DNA from: Treponema sp.
GTDB lineage: Bacteria; Spirochaetota; Spirochaetia; Treponematales; Treponemataceae
Direction: 5' to 3'
DNA length: 61,995 nucleotides
NCBI GenBank assembly: GCA_016293915.1
Contig: JAEDCY010000016.1
Span: forward strand, 1 to 61,995
This document shows positions 1 through 8,907 of the stretch, in pieces. Each line of letters starts with the position of its first letter. Position 1 is the stretch's first letter. The position numbers and the translations under genes are program-made. The notes under the pieces were generated by a model. The model ran no database searches. It had not been told where the DNA came from and was given only the letters and a program-made list of their open reading frames with translations.

Positions 1-78
1 ATTATACACCTTATTAGCTTTGCTGTTTTAGTCCAAGTTGCGGTTAGGCATTACATAGAAGAGTGGAGTGGTGTATAA
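1..78 (+). CDS. C-terminal tail of a gene entering from upstream (partial)
   Basis: Frame 1 is open from the first base to a TAA at 76-78 and would encode 25 residues ending HYIEEWSGV. The first part is hydrophobic (IIHLISFAVLVQVAV), as in the end of a membrane or exported protein. It stops 3 bases before the ATG of the next gene, which would fit co-transcription. The stretch is too short to name a family and may be a chance open frame. Confidence 0.3.
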   Translation: MIHLISFAVLVQVAVRHYIEEWSGV

Positions 79-81
79 AAA

Positions 82-924
82 ATGAAGAACTTTATTTATG
101 AACTGTTTTTTTTATTGAGTTTATTTGTCTGTCTTTGCAGTTGTTCTACAAAGAATGTGTCACCAAAAATGATAAAGATAAAAAATGATGATTTGAATAT
201 TCTGATTTCAGAAACATTGGTAACGATGAAAGATTTCAAGGAATATATTGTTGCAAATAATATCAAAACTGTAGAAGATTTTGAATCCAAAAAAATACGA
301 AGCCGCGATATATATTATGAAATGAAATTTAATGATGATTGGCCTGTATGGGATGTTTCATGGCGAGAAGCTGCAGATTATTGTAACTGGTTGAGTATAA
401 GATCTGGATATAAGCCTTGTTACATTTTTAGTGAAGAAAATAAAAAGTCATCTTCTTGTATAATAACTATAGATAAGACTGCCAATGGATATAGAATGCC
501 ATATTTAAGGGAATTAATTATTCTTTCAGGAATAAAAGATGGGCTTACAAAAGAGAAGTATGAAAAGGAAAATCTTTGTAATATGGAACAAGATATAAAT
601 GAAACTGTTGCCCGACCGGTTTATGAAGGAAAAATGAATGATTACGGTGTTTATGATATTTTAGGAAATCTTGCGCAGTATTGTAATGATTACTATTTAA
701 AGGATTATGACTACTTTGATTATTCTTTATCTCCATTTGGTCCAGATGTATATACTCCTGATCCTGATCAAGTATATTATAACAGTATACTAACACCAGT
801 TAGGTGTTATATGGGTGGTTTTTGGTGTGATACATATGAAAGTTTTAGCAAAAGGATAATTATGAATGTAAATGAACGATCAACCGAATTTGCAGGAATC
901 AGATTGGTTAGACAGTTGAAATAA
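82..924 (+). CDS. SUMF1/formylglycine-generating-enzyme-like lipoprotein
   Basis: The 280-residue protein has a signal sequence ending in a Cys-rich lipobox-like stretch (VCLCSCS, Cys about 19-21), so it is probably a surface or periplasmic lipoprotein. The rest matches the FGE-sulfatase/SUMF1 fold by order of motifs: VWDVSWREAADYCNWLS (about 92-108), NGYRMPYLREL (about 134-144), YGVYDILGNLAQYCND (about 187-202), the GGFW turn, and a C-terminal FAGIRLVR. The canonical catalytic cysteine pair of true formylglycine generators is not evident, so a structural or binding role is more likely than sulfatase maturation. Treponemes commonly carry many such lipoproteins. It precedes two further small exported proteins on the same strand. 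Confidence 0.7.
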   Translation: MKNFIYELFFLLSLFVCLCSCSTKNVSPKMIKIKNDDLNILISETLVTMKDFKEYIVANNIKTVEDFESKKIRSRDIYYEMKFNDDWPVWDVSWREAADYCNWLSIRSGYKPCYIFSEENKKSSSCIITIDKTANGYRMPYLRELIILSGIKDGLTKEKYEKENLCNMEQDINETVARPVYEGKMNDYGVYDILGNLAQYCNDYYLKDYDYFDYSLSPFGPDVYTPDPDQVYYNSILTPVRCYMGGFWCDTYESFSKRIIMNVNERSTEFAGIRLVRQLK

Positions 925-984
925 GATTAATTTTCAAATATTTAGTCTATTGAAATGTTTTTACTCTTCTTTAGGAGAATTTAT

Positions 985-1203
985 ATGAAACGAATTATTT
1001 TTATTATAATCATGCTGAATTCTTTTTTTCTGTTTAGTCAAGAACAAGAAAGAATTGTAAGCAGTTTGTTTTCAAACGCGGGTGGAGACTTTTCATGGTA
1101 TTTCAGTAAAAATTATATTGAAATATCAACTTATTCAGATGACACAGGTCTTAAGGAAGAAAAATTTCCATATTCTTATGAAAAGAAAGACCGATTGTTG
1201 TAA
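985..1203 (+). CDS. Small exported protein, possibly frameshifted
   Basis: The start at 985 was chosen because AGGAG lies at 974-978; an earlier in-frame start at 955 would lack a ribosome site. The product has a hydrophobic signal peptide (RIIFIIIMLNSFFLFSQ) and 72 residues in total. Translation ends at TAA 1201-1203. The -1 frame, however, continues from about 1185 as RPIVVNFDITVISIYQDS and ends at TGA 1275-1277, which overlaps the next ATG at 1274. This suggests a one-base loss in the run of A and G residues near 1181-1190. No family recognised. Confidence 0.5.
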   Translation: MKRIIFIIIMLNSFFLFSQEQERIVSSLFSNAGGDFSWYFSKNYIEISTYSDDTGLKEEKFPYSYEKKDRLL

Positions 1204-1273
1204 ATTTTGACATTACTGTCATTTCTATATATCAAGATAGTCAAGATCAATATAATTATGAGGTTACATTTAA

Positions 1274-1633
1274 ATGAAAACAAAGACTATTATTTTTTTT
1301 ATTATTCTACTATTTTCTAAGTTATATGCAGAGAACCAAAAGACGTTTCTTCATTTTGATGGGAGAGAAGGGGAGATAATAAATGCAATATCTGACGGAG
1401 TTATTAAAGATTTAGGATTCGATGAAGAAAAAGGAATGTTTGTAACTGTGAATTATGAAGAACTAGGAATGTCAGTAACTTATTGTAATTTGAACTCTTT
1501 TTTCGTGAAAAGAAGACAACATATCAAAAAGGGGGAAAAGATTGCTACAATAGGTATGACAGGAAATGTTGCAAACGCTGGTGTAAATTTATCAATTGAG
1601 ATAGATGATAACATATTTCTTTTTTCTAGATAA
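1274..1633 (+). CDS. Exported M23/LytM-like domain protein, catalytic site lost
   Basis: This 119-residue protein has a signal peptide (about residues 1-19, ending LYAEN). The body follows the late part of an M23 (lysostaphin-type) peptidase domain: DGVIKDLG, a Gly-rich turn, MSVTYCNLNSFFVKRRQHIKKGEKIATIGMTGN, then NLSIEID. In active M23 enzymes the last segment carries an H-x-H zinc motif, here replaced by LSIEI, so peptidase activity is unlikely. Such inactive domains often act as activators or binding modules. The gene may be translationally coupled to the frame preceding it. A strong terminator follows at once. Confidence 0.5.
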   Translation: MKTKTIIFFIILLFSKLYAENQKTFLHFDGREGEIINAISDGVIKDLGFDEEKGMFVTVNYEELGMSVTYCNLNSFFVKRRQHIKKGEKIATIGMTGNVANAGVNLSIEIDDNIFLFSR

Positions 1634-1640
1634 TTAAACA

Positions 1641-1670
1641 AAAACACCGGCCTATATGAGCCGGTGTTTT
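1641..1670. terminator. Bidirectional hairpin terminator
   Basis: A perfect 11-bp stem (AAAACACCGGC at 1641-1651 with GCCGGTGTTTT at 1660-1670) encloses an 8-base loop. Flanking A and T runs allow it to work on both strands. It sits between the M23-like gene (+) and the COG0523 GTPase (-). Confidence 0.8.
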
Positions 1671-1706
1671 CATAAGATCTAATCTTATCAAGATACTAAT
1701 CAGCAC

Positions 1707-2936
1707 TTAATCCAGACAAGCATCCAGATTCTTGCTGATTTCTTCTTTGTTCAGGTGACGGCCGATGATTACCATTTTGATCATGCGGTCGCCGACTTTT
1801 TCATCCCAGTCTTTTTTCATTTCTGGTTCTTCGGCAAGAACGCGCTGCTGCTCTGCAGGTGGGCATGAGGCAAGCCAGTTTCCAGAATAGCCGGCTTGAA
1901 TCTGGCGGCCAGAAGTTTCAAGTACGTAAGCCATATCTTCTTCATCGCTGAACCAGATTACGCCCTTTGAACGGATGATGTTGCGAGGCCACTTTGAAGC
2001 AAACTCATCGAGCTTCTGTCGGTTGAATGGACGGCGGCGATAGTAAACAAATGAACCGATTCCGTATTCGTCTTCACTTTCACCTTCGTGCTTATGCTCG
2101 TGATGGTGATGGTGTCCGTGATGGTCGTGATCGTGTTCATCATCATCATCATCATCATGGTGGTGATGTTCATGTTCTTCATGGTCGTGATGATGTTCAT
2201 GCTCGTCGTGATCATCGTCATCATCATCTTCTGCATCGTGCTCTTCGAGAGCTTTTACCCAGCCGGCACTTGAATAAACTGTTTCAAAATCAAAGCGGTC
2301 TGTTCCAATAATTTCTTCTACCGGAACATCACAGCGTGTAGTTTCAATAACCTTAACTGTTGGCTGAATCTTATTGATTACTGCGCGAACCATCTTCATC
2401 TGTTCGTCTGTTACAAGGTCGCGTTTGTTTACAATCAAAGTTGAACAGAACTCAATCTGCTGAATCAAAAGTGATTCGATATCTTCTTCATCAATATCTT
2501 TCTTAAGAAGAGCTTTTCCTTCATCAAATTCATCAACAAGACGACTTGCATCAACAACACCAACAACGTTATCAAGTCTTCCAATTTCAATTTGTTCGAT
2601 TGCCTGAGCAATTGGCATAGGCTCACAAACACCGCTGGCTTCAATCATGATATAGTCGAACTTTCCGCTCTTCATCAGGTTTTCAATCTGATTTACCATA
2701 TCGCTTTTAAGAGTACAGCAGATACAACCATTTGTAAGTGGAACAAGGCTGCTAGAATCTTCTATTTTTGCTTCTTTTGAAATAAGACGTTCATCAACGT
2801 TTACTTCACCAATATCGTTTACGATTACGGCAACTTTATAGCCTTTCTGATTTGTAAGAACGCGGTTAAGAAGAGTAGTCTTTCCCGCTCCAAGATATCC
2901 GCACAAAAGTGTAATTGGAATCTTTTTATCTGACAT
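1707..2936 (-). CDS. COG0523 (CobW/ZNG1-type) metallochaperone GTPase with His/Asp-rich insert
   Basis: This 409-residue G3E-family GTPase has Walker A GYLGAGKTT (13-21), the diagnostic metal motif GCICCTL (70-76: C71, C73, C74) and a nucleotide-specificity NKRD near 170. A CobW C-terminal domain follows, including RPFNRQKLDEF and GVIWFSD. Family members deliver zinc, cobalt or other metals to client enzymes. The region around residues 230-285 is an uninterrupted His/Asp/Glu tract, encoded at about 2085-2245, and probably acts as a metal store or sensor. A GAGG ribosome site lies just upstream. No metal-regulator box was recognised in the short upstream spacer, so the metal is not assigned. 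Confidence 0.85.
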   Translation of the reverse strand: MSDKKIPITLLCGYLGAGKTTLLNRVLTNQKGYKVAVIVNDIGEVNVDERLISKEAKIEDSSSLVPLTNGCICCTLKSDMVNQIENLMKSGKFDYIMIEASGVCEPMPIAQAIEQIEIGRLDNVVGVVDASRLVDEFDEGKALLKKDIDEEDIESLLIQQIEFCSTLIVNKRDLVTDEQMKMVRAVINKIQPTVKVIETTRCDVPVEEIIGTDRFDFETVYSSAGWVKALEEHDAEDDDDDDHDEHEHHHDHEEHEHHHHDDDDDDEHDHDHHGHHHHHEHKHEGESEDEYGIGSFVYYRRRPFNRQKLDEFASKWPRNIIRSKGVIWFSDEEDMAYVLETSGRQIQAGYSGNWLASCPPAEQQRVLAEEPEMKKDWDEKVGDRMIKMVIIGRHLNKEEISKNLDACLD

Positions 2937-3038
2937 AATTTAATACCTCACAAAATATACAATTAAATATAATAAAAAATCCATCTAAAGTATAGTTTTT
3001 TCTATATATGAATATCAAAAATGTGCTATAATAAAAAA

Positions 3039-4997
3039 ATGAAACGAAAGAGAATCTGTCTTGTTACTATTTCTCCTGAATCTGAATATACCAGCCGCAT
3101 TATGAAGGGAGTTTTTTCTCAATGCAAAAGATACGGATATGATGTTGTTGTCGTTTCTGCACTGGTTTCTGTTTGTAATTATTATAAGAACTATCTTCAG
3201 GGCGAACTGAATATCTATAATATAATTAATTTTGATCTTTTTGATGGTTTTATCATTACACCTATCCCTATGACAGAAGATCAGAATATGATCCTTTATG
3301 ATAAACTGCTTGCTCTGTTTTCAAGCTGTACTAAGCCAGTTATTGCTCTTGATAAGAAATTTGGTGATTTTCCGGTTATTTATACTGATGATAAAACACC
3401 TTTCAATAAAATTACTGAACATCTGATAAAAAAACATGGCTGCCGTGATTTTGACATTTTAAGCGGTCCGGATGATTCTCCTCTTACAAATATGAGGCTT
3501 AACGGAATCCTCGAAGTTCTTAATTCTTTTAATATTCCAACGGACGAAAACCGGATTTTCCGTGGAGATTACTGGTATCTTGGCGGTGAACAGCTTGCAG
3601 ACCGCTATATTTCCGGTGAACTAGATCTTCCTGATGCTGTTATTTGTCTTTCTGATCATATGGCACTTGGTCTTATCAATAAACTTGAAAAGAATAATAT
3701 AAAAGTTCCAGATGATGTTATTGTTACCGGTTTTGGAGCTGTCAGAGAAGCTGCAATCAATACACCACCTCTTACTTCTTATGTTCCGTACCAGGCAAAG
3801 ACCGGTGCTGAAGGTGTAAATTATTTACGTACGATAATTGATCCTGCTGCTTCCATTGTCCCTTATGTTGAAAAAGAAGATTTGAATCTTAAAATTGGTG
3901 CTTCCTGTGGTTGTGATGAAGATTTTTCATATACACGGGCCTTCTTCCCTGGAGATTCTGCAGGTATAAAATATAATTACAATGACAGTTCTGTGTGGGA
4001 TAATATAAATATGACAATGCTCCAGGAATCTTATATGGCAGAAATCCTTACTGGCTCAGAAACTCCCGAAGTTTGTCTTGGAAAGATTTACGAATCAAAA
4101 TATCTTCTTAAACCTTATAAACGTTTTTATATCTGCTTAAACGATGACTGGTTGAATACCGATGCTGATTTTTCTGAAGGGTATAGTAACAGAATGCTGC
4201 TTGCAATATCAGCGCATAACGGTTCAAAACTTCATGGCTGGAGTCATCATGTTTTTATTGGAGAGGGAAGGGAACGATATTTTAACAGAAAATCTATGCT
4301 TCCTGCTTTAGAAGAAGAACCAAAAGAAACCTTTAAAGAACCTCAGGTTTATTATTTTGCGCCTCTTCATTTTGGAAAGATAAGTCTTGGCTATGTAGTT
4401 TTACAAAATGATTTAAGCCTTCCAGGTCATGTTGGTCAGGTTTTCAGAAATTATATCCGCAATATAAATAATGCGCTTGAGATGAGCAGGACAAAGTATC
4501 GTTCAATTTATCTTTCTGAGCATGATGCAATGACAGGTCTAAGAAATCGTCGTGGCCTTGAAAATTCAATCGAAGCTAAAATATCAGAAGCTGAAGAGGG
4601 AGCAAAGATTTTTGCAATTGTTGCTGATATGGATAACTTGAAAAAACGAAATGATAATTACGGTCATTCTGAAGGTGATAATGGAATTTCTCTTGTAGCA
4701 AATGCAATCCGCAGTATTACGGACGACAACGAAATATGTGTCCGCGGTGGCGGCGACGAATTTTTTATTCTCGGTGTCGGAGACTATACCGAACAGCAGC
4801 TGAGCGAAAAAGTTGCTCGCTTCAGGGGGTATCTGGAAACGGCCAATGAAGCGTTGTCGATTCCGGTTGAAGCAAGTATCGGCTATAGCCTTATGCCACT
4901 GGATAAAAAAGAAGGCTTCCAGGTAGTGCTGGACAAAGCAGATGCAAGGATGTATGAAGATAAGCGCAGTAAAAAATCTCAAAGGGTTAAAACATGA
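3039..4997 (+). CDS. Diguanylate cyclase with LacI-like periplasmic-binding sensor domain
   Basis: The start at 3039 is preferred because a TATAAT box (3027-3032) ends 6 bases before it; the longer frame from 3021 would begin inside that promoter. Residues about 5-290 form a periplasmic-binding-protein-like fold of LacI type without a DNA-binding head, including ISPESEYTSRIMKG and the C-terminal VTGFGA. Residues about 490-650 form a GGDEF domain with an intact catalytic motif (GGDEF at 571-575). The protein lacks transmembrane segments and so probably makes c-di-GMP in the cytoplasm in response to a small ligand such as a sugar. Its stop overlaps the start of the pyridoxal kinase gene by 4 bases (ATGA), so they share an mRNA. 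Confidence 0.85.
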   Translation: MKRKRICLVTISPESEYTSRIMKGVFSQCKRYGYDVVVVSALVSVCNYYKNYLQGELNIYNIINFDLFDGFIITPIPMTEDQNMILYDKLLALFSSCTKPVIALDKKFGDFPVIYTDDKTPFNKITEHLIKKHGCRDFDILSGPDDSPLTNMRLNGILEVLNSFNIPTDENRIFRGDYWYLGGEQLADRYISGELDLPDAVICLSDHMALGLINKLEKNNIKVPDDVIVTGFGAVREAAINTPPLTSYVPYQAKTGAEGVNYLRTIIDPAASIVPYVEKEDLNLKIGASCGCDEDFSYTRAFFPGDSAGIKYNYNDSSVWDNINMTMLQESYMAEILTGSETPEVCLGKIYESKYLLKPYKRFYICLNDDWLNTDADFSEGYSNRMLLAISAHNGSKLHGWSHHVFIGEGRERYFNRKSMLPALEEEPKETFKEPQVYYFAPLHFGKISLGYVVLQNDLSLPGHVGQVFRNYIRNINNALEMSRTKYRSIYLSEHDAMTGLRNRRGLENSIEAKISEAEEGAKIFAIVADMDNLKKRNDNYGHSEGDNGISLVANAIRSITDDNEICVRGGGDEFFILGVGDYTEQQLSEKVARFRGYLETANEALSIPVEASIGYSLMPLDKKEGFQVVLDKADARMYEDKRSKKSQRVKT

Positions 4998-5833
4998 AAC
5001 GTATTATAACCGTACAGGATATTTCCTGTGTTGGTAAGTGCTCTCTAACAGTTGCACTTCCAGTTATCTCGGCAATGGGAGTAGAAGCATGTGTCCTTCC
5101 AACAGCTGTTCTTTCTACACATACAGCATTCAAAGGTTTTACATTCCGTGATCTTACAGGAGATATTTCCTCTATTACAAATCACTGGAAGCAGGAAAAA
5201 ATTACTTTTGATGCAATTTATACTGGCTACCTTGGCTCTTTTGAACAGATAGAACTTATGCAGACTTTTATAAAAGATTTCGGTGATGGCGGAACCCGTG
5301 TAATTGTAGATCCATGTATGGGAGATAACGGTTCGCTATATTCCGGATTTACAAAGGATTTTGCTGCTGCAATGGCAAGTCTCTGCTCAAAAGCCGATGT
5401 TATTGTTCCTAATCTTACTGAAGCAAGTTTTATGCTTGGTATTCCTTATGTTTCACAAGGTTATACTAAAGAATATATAGAAGATTTAATACAAAAGCTT
5501 TCTGAACTTGGGGCGCGGAAAATTGTTCTTAAAGGTATTTCTTTTGATGATAAAAAACTTGGTATTGCAACTTATGATTCTCAGACAGAAAAAATAACCT
5601 GGTATTTTCACGAAAAAATGCCTCAAAATTTTCACGGCACCGGAGATATTTTTGCCAGTGTTCTTACAGGGGCTCTTGTACGCGGTCTCACAATAGAAAA
5701 AGCCTGCCGGCTTGCGGCAGACTTCGTAGTAGAGTCAATAAAAGCCACCCTAAGTCATAAAGATTATAATTGGTATGGAGTTGATTTTGAGTCAGCCCTG
5801 CCATTTCTTATTTCGCAGATTTCTGATAACTAG
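4994..5833 (+). CDS. pdxY: Pyridoxal/pyridoxamine kinase
   Basis: This 279-residue ribokinase-fold enzyme phosphorylates pyridoxal (and possibly pyridoxamine or pyridoxine) with ATP in B6 salvage. The N-terminus ITVQDISCVGKCSLTVALP and the VLPTAVLSTHT segment are typical of PdxY/PdxK. The catalytic GTGD motif is at 215-218, followed by FASVLTGAL. It overlaps the preceding cyclase gene by 4 bases and its last 26 bases overlap the 3' end of the convergent gene on the minus strand. PdxK and PdxY cannot be separated by eye; the symbol follows the closer resemblance to PdxY-type kinases. Confidence 0.85.
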   Translation: MKRIITVQDISCVGKCSLTVALPVISAMGVEACVLPTAVLSTHTAFKGFTFRDLTGDISSITNHWKQEKITFDAIYTGYLGSFEQIELMQTFIKDFGDGGTRVIVDPCMGDNGSLYSGFTKDFAAAMASLCSKADVIVPNLTEASFMLGIPYVSQGYTKEYIEDLIQKLSELGARKIVLKGISFDDKKLGIATYDSQTEKITWYFHEKMPQNFHGTGDIFASVLTGALVRGLTIEKACRLAADFVVESIKATLSHKDYNWYGVDFESALPFLISQISDN

Positions 5834-7778
5834 CTCGTATTCCGTCGGCAAACAGTTTGTTCTGATCTTTGCGTTCCGGTACAGAGAACTGAGGTTTGCC
5901 ATCTGCATCAGAAACACGCCAGATGTGCATAGGATCTGTTGTGTAAGCAGGGCTTCCCGGATTATTAATCCACCAGTCAAGAACAGCTATGAAACACAGT
6001 GTGTATTTAAGCAGGTTTGCGTTGTTCGCTGTAGTGTTTGCAGTTTTGTTCTGAGCGCCAAGCAATACATCAAGTCTCTTAGATACTTCGTTAGGAATAT
6101 CAAACTTATAATGCTCCCACGGATTTTCGATGAGTGAACAGGTTGCTTTAGCAGCCGCTTTCTGATCACATTCATTAATTACAAGTGTAAAGAATTTTCT
6201 TGCAAAGTCTGTACGGTGGAAAAGCGGACGGTATTTGCTTTCATCTGTAGGATGCTCAAGCAGAAGCTGTTCAAACTTAAAGTTAGGCATGTAATGATAA
6301 GTAGTCTGCCATAAAAGCGAAGTAATCATTTTCTTACCGATGTGAGACTTATCAAAATCAGGCTGAGAATAAACCGAGTTTACAAGGTCGCAAAGAGGCT
6401 CACAATATAACTGTTCGAATGTATCTTCACGATATGCAGACCAGTCATCCATAATTGCCGTAATATTATCAGCTCCTTTTTTCTGTTCAGCAGGCTCTGC
6501 AAATCTGATGTTGCGGCAGCCCTGGAAACAGTCTTCGATAATATGCTGAAGTACACAAATTACCTGAATAGGATTTTCTGGTGAAAGAATGTTGAAGCCG
6601 TCTTTGAAATGGAAAAGAGGCTGAAAGTAAGGATACAAATCCGGATGTTCATCAAGACGGTCAAAGCCGGCATCCGGGAACATCTGATTCAAAATTTTAA
6701 GACCAGTTATTACAGTAGAATCTTTAATTCCTTTTTCTGGAGGCGGAGCTTTAGCCTTCTTCTCTTCTGGAGCAGGCTCTTTTGGTTTTTCCGGCAGAAG
6801 CAGGTCGAATTTATGAAGACCAACAAATTTAAGAATTTCTCCAACCTTTGAATTGAAGAAAGTTGGATAAACTTCATAACTATCAGAACACATCCTCATA
6901 AGAAGAGGGTAGAGTTTTTTGATTACTTCTGTTTCGATGTAAAGCCATTCAGTAATAGCCTGCTTTGCAAACTGCGAAAGCTTGTCTTTTGGAGAATCCG
7001 GATATGCTGCTTCATCAGCATAGATCTCTTTAATCAGCTTTGGAATCTTTGTATTTCCGTAATAATATACAGTAATAAGTGGTTTATAAATTGCACGAAC
7101 AAGAGGAATCAAATCAGCAACAATAAGAGGCTCTGTAATTCCCTGTAAGTTGATATACTCAACCTTAATAGGCTGCATTGCCCAGCCGGCAACATTTCGT
7201 AAGAACTTAAACTTAGATTCTGTTCCGCTTGCAATTTTTGCTTTATAAGTAGAAGGAGCAATCTGAATCAGAGTTTTTATTACGGTGATAAAAACTTCCA
7301 TGTGCTCTGTGGCCTGTTTTATCGTATATTCATAAAACTCGGGTACAATTTTTTCCATTCCGTTTTTCTGGAAAGAACGGATAAAATTGAATACTCCGTA
7401 ATTCGGTTTGATTTTATATTCACTGGACATCATTAATTTGTCCATAAGCCCTGCTGCTTTCTTTGAAATTACAGGTAAATCTTCCTTTCTTCTTCTTGAC
7501 GCACTTGATACGCCCATTCCACCAACTCCTGAATTTCCTGATCCAGCACCGTTTCTGCCCGCAGAACCACCGGCACCTCCGCCTGGCTGTCTTACTATTC
7601 TTCCAGCTTTGCCCGAAGCTCCGCCGCCCCCAGAGGTTGTGCGTTCATAAAGAACCTCTCCTCCAAGTTTTTTTGCCATGTCTGCAGCATCTCTATCACT
7701 GATTTCACCAATATTTTTTCTAGTCTTGTCCAGAGTTCCCGGAGCCCAGTCTGCGGTTCCATTAATTTTTTCAGCCAT
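5808..7778 (-). CDS. Conserved hypothetical protein with Gly-rich linker
   Basis: This 656-residue soluble protein was not matched to a named family. The first 45 residues contain DRDAADMAKKLGG. A Gly/Ser/Ala-rich low-complexity linker covers about 48-88. The rest is a long helical, aromatic-rich region containing an inner proline/lysine linker (EKPKEPAPEEKKAKAPP, about 330-350) that separates two globular halves. There is no signal peptide or membrane segment. GGAGG at 7783-7787 supports the start. It lies 17 bases downstream of a DUF2804-like gene on the same strand, so the two are likely an operon. Its 3' end overlaps pdxY by 26 bases. Confidence 0.6.
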   Translation of the reverse strand: MAEKINGTADWAPGTLDKTRKNIGEISDRDAADMAKKLGGEVLYERTTSGGGGASGKAGRIVRQPGGGAGGSAGRNGAGSGNSGVGGMGVSSASRRRKEDLPVISKKAAGLMDKLMMSSEYKIKPNYGVFNFIRSFQKNGMEKIVPEFYEYTIKQATEHMEVFITVIKTLIQIAPSTYKAKIASGTESKFKFLRNVAGWAMQPIKVEYINLQGITEPLIVADLIPLVRAIYKPLITVYYYGNTKIPKLIKEIYADEAAYPDSPKDKLSQFAKQAITEWLYIETEVIKKLYPLLMRMCSDSYEVYPTFFNSKVGEILKFVGLHKFDLLLPEKPKEPAPEEKKAKAPPPEKGIKDSTVITGLKILNQMFPDAGFDRLDEHPDLYPYFQPLFHFKDGFNILSPENPIQVICVLQHIIEDCFQGCRNIRFAEPAEQKKGADNITAIMDDWSAYREDTFEQLYCEPLCDLVNSVYSQPDFDKSHIGKKMITSLLWQTTYHYMPNFKFEQLLLEHPTDESKYRPLFHRTDFARKFFTLVINECDQKAAAKATCSLIENPWEHYKFDIPNEVSKRLDVLLGAQNKTANTTANNANLLKYTLCFIAVLDWWINNPGSPAYTTDPMHIWRVSDADGKPQFSVPERKDQNKLFADGIRASYQKSAK

Positions 7779-7795
7779 ATTTCCTCCGAATCTAC

Positions 7796-8848
7796 TTAAA
7801 GCCTCAGCATACCTTTGTAAAGCATACCAGGAAAGTTTTTAAGAATTATTTTTTCGCCATCCGTTGTAAGAAGTACACCCTCAAAGGTGCCATACATTGT
7901 ATGGTAATTAGTTCTTAAAGCAATAAGATTTAGCGTTCGAGAATTTACCGAAAGTGGGGTAAAGGTTAAATCTACCATGCTTTCGGTATCCTGTATAATC
8001 CAGTTCTTGTCAATTCCAAAAGGATGAGTCATATAAACCGAAGGAAGAGCTGTCTGTTTTCCGTCTACAACCAGAACATTACAGTTGTAGGAATCAGAAT
8101 CTGCTGCATCCATATTTGAAGTTTTCAGATAAAAAACAATTTTCTTATTTTTGACGTTTCCGATTCCATATACACAGGAAGCTTTTGAATGGAATTTATA
8201 ATAAGCTCTGTTCAAAATCATCATGCCAAGACCGTTACTGTCTTCAGTTTTTTCATCATTTACAGCAACATGTCCGGAAACATTCATTGAAGAAAACCAT
8301 GTTGCACTGCATCTTGAAGAAGCTGGTGAAGGACATACAAAAAGTGCATCCGTGTGCATATCATCCTGCATAGGTGAATACATATAACCTTCTGCGTTCG
8401 GACGTGCACTATCTCCTTTTACCTTAAAAGCAAGCGCATGATGTTTATGCTGTCGTCCCCAGGAAATCTTTATATAGCGTGATTTTCTGTAGCAGGCACA
8501 AATACCGCGTGTTGTCAAAACCGGAACAAAGCGGCGACGCGACGGCATGATAGTATGATATACATATTTCTTGCCGGTCGATTTATTCCAGAAAATTATT
8601 TCACCAAGTCCTATAACCTTAAAATCATAAAACTGTGATAATCCAATATAGTCGTTAAGAGAAAATACAAAGTCCAGTCGGCTTTTTATTCTGAGGTTAG
8701 ATATAATAGAAGGAACCGGAACTCCAGCATAAGGTGCTCTCATTCCCCTGATGTCTGTTTTAGGGGAGACTCCATTAAACGAGCCGAAATGCGCCTTGCC
8801 GTTTTGTACCAGATGTTCTGGCGGTTCACTAAACTGCCGTGAATACAT
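7796..8848 (-). CDS. DUF2804-like protein
   Basis: The ATG at 8848 is preferred over a TTG at 8866, giving 350 residues. No signal peptide is visible. The composition (SRLDFVFSLNDYIGLSQFYDFK, WFSSMNVSGHVAVND, LGMMILNRAYY, and the C-terminal MYGTFEGVLLTTDGE) resembles the DUF2804 family, whose members have a lipocalin/AttH-like beta-rich fold and unknown function. The family assignment is from memory of its pattern and is moderately secure. It is followed closely by the 656-residue protein at 5808-7778 and preceded by a long palindromic repeat. Confidence 0.6.
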   Translation of the reverse strand: MYSRQFSEPPEHLVQNGKAHFGSFNGVSPKTDIRGMRAPYAGVPVPSIISNLRIKSRLDFVFSLNDYIGLSQFYDFKVIGLGEIIFWNKSTGKKYVYHTIMPSRRRFVPVLTTRGICACYRKSRYIKISWGRQHKHHALAFKVKGDSARPNAEGYMYSPMQDDMHTDALFVCPSPASSRCSATWFSSMNVSGHVAVNDEKTEDSNGLGMMILNRAYYKFHSKASCVYGIGNVKNKKIVFYLKTSNMDAADSDSYNCNVLVVDGKQTALPSVYMTHPFGIDKNWIIQDTESMVDLTFTPLSVNSRTLNLIALRTNYHTMYGTFEGVLLTTDGEKIILKNFPGMLYKGMLRL

Positions 8849-8907
8849 TCTTCTATTATAAATCAATTTTTCATAAAAAACAATTCAAATAAAAATCAGA
8901 TAAATTG

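Noticed and set aside
1958..2311. Met/Thr-rich and His/Arg-rich frames opposite the GTPase
   Set aside because: They are shadows of the His/Asp codon tract in the COG0523 gene.
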